Source: an uncultured Rhodopirellula sp.
GTDB taxonomy: Bacteria; Planctomycetota; Planctomycetia; Pirellulales; Pirellulaceae
Assembly (NCBI GenBank): GCA_913061385.1
Contig: CAJXTM010000063.1
Coordinates: 1-10,227 of the forward strand
Length of the DNA stretch: 10,227 nt
Direction of reading: 5' to 3'
Part shown: positions 6,322 through 10,227 of the stretch, piece by piece
Layout: each line of letters opens with the position of its first letter
Position numbering within the stretch: the first letter of the stretch is position 1
The notes under the pieces: model-generated
Database searches by the model: none
What the model saw: the letters and a program-made list of their open reading frames with translations, nothing else
Told to the model about the DNA's origin: nothing
Position numbers and translations under genes: made by a program

Positions 6322-8121
6322 ATGCTTGATTTTGTAAAGTTTGTTTGCTCCGAGTTGCGTCATCGCAGGACTGTGTCAGTCTTGGCGGTGTTATTTGCGA
6401 TGAACGCGATTGTCAGTATCGCATCGCAGCCCAACGTGTTGATCGTTTTAACGGATGATCAGGGTTGGGGAGATTTGGGGATTCACGGCAATGCAAATCT
6501 CTCTACTCCACACCTCGATTCACTCGCCCGACAGGGCGCCTCTTTTAAAAACTTTTATGTTTGTCAGGTTTGCGCACCCACTCGCGCCGAATTTCTGACA
6601 GGCAGGTACCATCCACGCACCGGCGTTAGCGGCGTCAGTCGTGGTGAGGAACGTCTGAATGCCGATGAGACTACCTTGGCTGACGTTTTTAAGGCGGCAG
6701 GCTATGCGACGGGTGCCTTTGGAAAGTGGCATAACGGGACACAGGCACCGCTCCATCCGAACGATCGTGGTTTCGAAGAGTACTACGGTTTTACATCCGG
6801 GCATTGGGGGCACTACTTCAGTCCACCCCTTGATCACAATGGCGAGGTGGTGCGTGGTGAAGGATTCATCGTTGACGATTTAACGAATCATGCCATTGAT
6901 TTTATTCAGGAAAATAAGGAGCGTCCATTTCTGTGCTACGTGCCGTTGAACACACCACATTCACCGATGATGATCACTGATGAATTCTATGAGAAGTTTG
7001 AGCACTTGAAACCAGCGATGCGTCATCGTGATCCCTCGCGAGAGGATTTGCAGATGACGCGTGCTGCTCTGGCAATGGTGGAGAATATCGACTGGAATGT
7101 TGGCAGACTTCTGAAAACGCTTGATCGTCTGTCGATTGAAAAAAATACGATCGTGATCTATTTCTCTGACAACGGTCCCAATTCATTTCGCTGGAATGGG
7201 GGAATGAAGGGAAAGAAAGGCTCGATCGACGAGGGTGGCTTGAGGTCACCATTGTTTGTGCGTTGGCTTGATAAGATTCGGCCGGGAGTCGAAGTTGAGA
7301 AGATTGCTGGTGCGATTGACCTTCTGCCAACTCTGATGGAAATGGCCAAAGTCAGTCAGGAATTGCCAAAGCCTGTTGATGGCCGCAGCGTGTTGCCGTT
7401 GCTTGAAAATCCTGAAGCAGAGTGGGTGCCAAGGGAGTTGTTTTCAATACGCACAGGATCGGTCAGTGTACGAAGTCAGAAATTCCGCCTCGATGCTGAA
7501 GGCAAGCTTTTCGATATTGGGTTGGACAGAGGGCAACGAAAAGATGTCAGCGTCAAGCACCCAGAAGTCACGGCCAGATTAAAGGGGCTTGCTGAACAGT
7601 ATCGCAAGGACATGCAAGTCGAGTTTGCCAAAAATCGTGTGCGGCCATTCACAGTGGGGTTTGGCTCCTCAACGATGCTGCCCGCGCGCGATGCCCTTGA
7701 ACATGGAAATGTACGGCGTAGTGTAAAGTCACCGAACAACTCCTTCTTCACCAATTGGAAAAGCAAGGACGATTCAATCACATGGGATGTCGATGTGGTA
7801 AACGAAGGTGATTACGAAGTGATTGTTCGCTATACCTGCGCCGCCGGGGACGAAGGCGTGGTTGTAAGATTGACTCGAGAGTCTGAAGGGAAAGCTGCGC
7901 AGCACACTTCAGCAATTGTGGTTGAAGTATTTGATCCACCGCTTTATGACAAATCAAAGGAACGAGTAGAGAAATCACACTACTTTGTAAAAGACTTTCA
8001 AACGCTGTCCCTTGGAAGATTGCACTTGCCCAAGGGTGATTGCAAATTCCGTTTGACGGCTGATGAAATCCTCGGGGCCGAAGCAATCGACGTTCATTCG
8101 ATTCAATTGATCCGCAAGTAA
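6322..8121 (+). CDS. Secreted arylsulfatase-type sulfatase with C-terminal beta-rich extension
   Basis: A complete 599-residue type I sulfatase. Residues 1-35 form a signal peptide (RHRR, then a hydrophobic core about 17-34). The catalytic core begins PNVLIVLTDDQGWGDLG, with metal ligands Asp45 and Asp46. The signature Cys84-Ala-Pro-Thr-Arg88 (Cys codon at 6571) fits the canonical CxPxR, so Cys84 should become formylglycine. FGKWHNG (133-139) supplies Lys135/His137, NTPHSP (210-215) His213, and YFSDNGPN (280-287) Asp283/Asn284, with Lys296 following. The usual sulfatase domain ends near residue 435. Residues about 440-599 form an extra region rich in alternating hydrophobic strands (SITWDVDVVNEGDYEVIVRYT and beyond), resembling a carbohydrate-binding beta-sandwich. 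It would act in the periplasm or outside the cell on a sulfated glycan or ester; the exact substrate cannot be told. It follows kdgK on the same strand, linking desulfation with sugar-acid catabolism. Confidence 0.93.
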   Translation: MLDFVKFVCSELRHRRTVSVLAVLFAMNAIVSIASQPNVLIVLTDDQGWGDLGIHGNANLSTPHLDSLARQGASFKNFYVCQVCAPTRAEFLTGRYHPRTGVSGVSRGEERLNADETTLADVFKAAGYATGAFGKWHNGTQAPLHPNDRGFEEYYGFTSGHWGHYFSPPLDHNGEVVRGEGFIVDDLTNHAIDFIQENKERPFLCYVPLNTPHSPMMITDEFYEKFEHLKPAMRHRDPSREDLQMTRAALAMVENIDWNVGRLLKTLDRLSIEKNTIVIYFSDNGPNSFRWNGGMKGKKGSIDEGGLRSPLFVRWLDKIRPGVEVEKIAGAIDLLPTLMEMAKVSQELPKPVDGRSVLPLLENPEAEWVPRELFSIRTGSVSVRSQKFRLDAEGKLFDIGLDRGQRKDVSVKHPEVTARLKGLAEQYRKDMQVEFAKNRVRPFTVGFGSSTMLPARDALEHGNVRRSVKSPNNSFFTNWKSKDDSITWDVDVVNEGDYEVIVRYTCAAGDEGVVVRLTRESEGKAAQHTSAIVVEVFDPPLYDKSKERVEKSHYFVKDFQTLSLGRLHLPKGDCKFRLTADEILGAEAIDVHSIQLIRK

Positions 8122-8138
8122 ATCCAGGAAATGTTCTT

Positions 8139-8179
8139 AACGCGATTCATCATTATCGTGGTTGGATACCGGCTTTTTT
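8139..8179 (+). terminator. Possible weak terminator after the second sulfatase
   Basis: AACGCGAT (8139-8146) can pair with ATCGTGGTT (8155-8163) around an 8-base loop, with one bulge and one G-U pair. A run of six Ts follows at 8174-8179, about 10 bases past the stem, further than in a classical intrinsic terminator. The site is in the right place between two convergent genes, but the structure is weak. Confidence 0.25.
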
Positions 8180-8185
8180 ATGCAA

Positions 8186-10227
8186 TTATCTAAATAGTAC
8201 GCGTACCCACTGCTGCGGATTTGGTATCACCTTGCTGGGATCTGGATCACCGCTTTTGAGTATTTGTGGTGAAATGAACCATGACGCTCCGGGAGTGAGG
8301 GGGAGCTCGGTAATGTCGCGACGTTCGATAGCAACCTCGACTGTGACCAATGCGTTTTCGCGTTGAATATCCAAGTACCAAGCAGGTTGCCATCGGGCAT
8401 TTCCGTCAATCGCATCGTGTGTGCGTCCCGACCCGGAAATCTGCAACTGCATTGAGGTAAGTAGATCGCGGTCGGTGTCGAGTCGAAGTTGGATGCGATC
8501 GACCATGCTCAGGTCATGATCACGGCTTGTCTCAGAAACATTTGTGGCAGCATTGTCAGGTTCTAGATTGTTGGCGTGGCTTTGGATGGCGATGTAGATA
8601 AAGTCTTCATCGTATGCGATTCGAGTTCGCACTGACGAATGATCCAAGGGGATCGCGGAATCCCAACATGGGTCTGTCAGCTTGCCATCCAAATGGGGCG
8701 GTGATGCGGCACGATTGGCGATCAGCGTTCCCTTTCTTAGTAGTCTGCTCCATCCGGGGGCATTTGAATCGGCAATGCGTTTGAGATTTGGCGATGTTTC
8801 ATTTGCTACTTGCAGCCCTTCGTTATCGCCCCGTTCGCGGGCAGCTTCTTTCGCAAACAAAACAAGCGGGTGGAACTCCCAGAGCAAGTCGACCTCTGCT
8901 TCGTTCGGGGATGCTTTGGGCGACTTTACCGTTTGGTATTGCTCCGGCTTGGGAACCACTAGCGGTGATGCGGTTGAAACTTGACGAATGTTTCCTTCTG
9001 AGACCTGAAATGGTGATACCGGAACCGTGGATGTCAGGCCTGCGGTGTTGGGATTGCCGTAAGTTTTGATGAGCCCGGAGCGGATCGACTTCCATTCCTC
9101 ACTTTGAAGGATGGCCTGCTTTCGCAGCGAGGCCCAGTTTCCTGCTGAAGAATTGGGGAAACGAGAAGCAAATTGCTCGAGTGCTGCTTCATGCAAAGCA
9201 AGGCCATTGCTCAGTTTATCAAGGCGGGTTGCTTGTACGATCGACCATGCGACGCGAAATTGGTCCACCTTTGCAGTTTGGTCCAGCACGCGTTTGATTG
9301 ATTCGTTGAAGGCAACCGAGTCTTCACTATTGCTAATAAGACTCTGAAGTCGATCAGCTTGCTGAAGTCTTGCCTTGAGTATCTGCAATTGATGACGTGA
9401 AGCATTGTTGGCCTTTCCTGCCAAGCGATGTCCTCGTGGTAACGTTAGGCCATTTGTTACAGACGAACCACGTCGTCTGTTTGGTGAAATGTCATAAGGG
9501 TAACGCAGGGTGGTCGAGCTGAGCTGAATGTCATTGGGAGCAATGTAATGCATCGCGTCAGCGTGTAGATCGCCAGCAAGTGCACCACTGTGGGCCAGCA
9601 ATGCATCACGGTGCAACGCGGTCCCACCGTTACTGTTGAATCCATAAACAGCCACACGTTTAATTCCAGCAGATGCGGCAGCGTTGACGAATGCTTCACG
9701 TACCGTCAGAGGTAATGTCTCATCGAGAACAAGAACGGTGGGTTGGTGGATCCCAATCCATGCCAAAGCGGTCTGATTCATGTCATTGCCCCACTGTCCA
9801 ATGACATCTGCACCGGCAGCACCCAGCATGATCGCGATTTGGTTTACCAGTGCATGATCGGTGTATTCGGTGTTGGGTACTGTGGATGTTTCCCGAACCA
9901 GAAGGCTGACTCTATTTCTCGATTCGAGAGCTTCACTACCGAGCATGGACCAGGCTGCAGTTTTTGCAGTATTTGCTACAAACAGGACTGATGTCTGGCG
10001 TTGTTTGCCACGGCTCGTCACCCACGTCTTGCCTTGGTCTCTTGTGATCATGATCACGCCGTGGTCACCAACGATGCAGTAATCCGTGCTGTTGATGCGA
10101 CATGCTCCACGGATCGCAACGGGTAGCTGCGTGACTTGAAACCATTGCATCAGCTCGTTCAGGGACGACGAGCTCGCGTTGCTTCGTTGGCTTTTTGCAG
10201 GGTTCGTTGCGGTTATGTTGTCCGTGG
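8186..10227 (-). CDS. Multidomain protein: Asp-box segment, LmbE-like region, C-terminal CBM9-like domain; 5' partial
   Basis: The frame ends with TAA at 8186-8188 and stays open through the right edge: the 25 codons before the ATG at 10150 contain no stop and read as ordinary Ser/Asn-rich protein. That ATG has no signal peptide, so it is probably internal. Counting from it (654 residues), 16-43 read CRINSTDYCIVGDHGVIMITRDQGKTW, ending in TRDQGKTW, an Asp-box/BNR motif like those of Ycf48-type propellers. Residues about 52-205 alternate strands and helices (SVLFVANTAKTAAWSMLG, RVSLLV, GAAGADVIGQW, PTVLVLDETLP, RVAVYG), loosely like a PIG-L/LmbE deacetylase but lacking the AHPDD metal motif. 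Residues 250-365 are mostly helical and 366-415 are Pro/Ser-rich linker. Residues 484-654 (PPHLDGKLTDPCWDSA, then RIAYDEDFIYIAIQSH) resemble a family 9 carbohydrate-binding domain. It is probably secreted; function unknown. The Asp box and CBM9-like calls are fairly secure, the LmbE likeness is tentative. Confidence 0.75.
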   Translation of the reverse strand, partial: TDNITATNPAKSQRSNASSSSLNELMQWFQVTQLPVAIRGACRINSTDYCIVGDHGVIMITRDQGKTWVTSRGKQRQTSVLFVANTAKTAAWSMLGSEALESRNRVSLLVRETSTVPNTEYTDHALVNQIAIMLGAAGADVIGQWGNDMNQTALAWIGIHQPTVLVLDETLPLTVREAFVNAAASAGIKRVAVYGFNSNGGTALHRDALLAHSGALAGDLHADAMHYIAPNDIQLSSTTLRYPYDISPNRRRGSSVTNGLTLPRGHRLAGKANNASRHQLQILKARLQQADRLQSLISNSEDSVAFNESIKRVLDQTAKVDQFRVAWSIVQATRLDKLSNGLALHEAALEQFASRFPNSSAGNWASLRKQAILQSEEWKSIRSGLIKTYGNPNTAGLTSTVPVSPFQVSEGNIRQVSTASPLVVPKPEQYQTVKSPKASPNEAEVDLLWEFHPLVLFAKEAARERGDNEGLQVANETSPNLKRIADSNAPGWSRLLRKGTLIANRAASPPHLDGKLTDPCWDSAIPLDHSSVRTRIAYDEDFIYIAIQSHANNLEPDNAATNVSETSRDHDLSMVDRIQLRLDTDRDLLTSMQLQISGSGRTHDAIDGNARWQPAWYLDIQRENALVTVEVAIERRDITELPLTPGASWFISPQILKSGDPDPSKVIPNPQQWVRVLFR

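Noticed and set aside
6974..7330. 118-residue minus-strand ORF
   Set aside because: It is antisense to the catalytic core of the second sulfatase, of low-complexity Ser/Gln/Pro composition, and without a recognisable domain.

Overview
The window looks like a contig end from a Planctomycetota-type bacterium (Pirellulaceae-like), probably marine or sediment. This is inferred from gene content: two secreted type I sulfatases of different subfamilies, a secreted HEXXH protein ending in leucine-rich repeats, a LarA-like (lactate racemase superfamily) enzyme, a two-gene KDPG module, and a large secreted-type protein with a C-terminal carbohydrate-binding-like domain. Base composition is roughly balanced. 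I see no rRNA, tRNA, CRISPR array or natural mobile element. The first 49 bases are not genomic: they are an Illumina/Nextera adapter (P7 tail, 8-base index, transposase read-2 sequence), so real sequence begins at base 50.

Layout. 50-1117 (-): heparan N-sulfatase (SGSH)-like sulfatase, its C-terminus lost at the adapter junction. 1118-1251: divergent intergenic region with a 10-bp palindrome. 1252-3033 (+): secreted gluzincin-like protein with C-terminal LRRs. 3030-4316 (+): LarA-like enzyme, overlapping the previous gene by 4 bases. 4317-4506: gap with no recognised feature. 4507-5169 (+): KDPG/KHG aldolase (eda). 5166-6254 (+): 2-keto-3-deoxygluconate kinase (kdgK), again overlapping by 4 bases. 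6322-8121 (+): a complete second sulfatase with a beta-rich C-terminal extension. 8122-8185: short convergent intergenic region with a possible weak terminator. 8186-10227 (-): a large multidomain protein whose reading frame is open at the right edge, so its N-terminus lies outside the window.

How the genes may fit together. KdgK phosphorylates 2-keto-3-deoxygluconate (KDG) and Eda cleaves the product to pyruvate and glyceraldehyde 3-phosphate, the usual end of uronate and aldonate breakdown. The sulfatases would remove sulfate from sulfated glycans outside the cytoplasm, and uronates from such glycans could feed KDG. The LarA-like enzyme belongs to a superfamily that racemises or epimerises alpha-hydroxy acids, so a role on a sugar acid upstream of KDG is an attractive but unproven inference. 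No lyase, transporter or uronate/aldonate dehydratase is present in the window, so the pathway is incomplete here.
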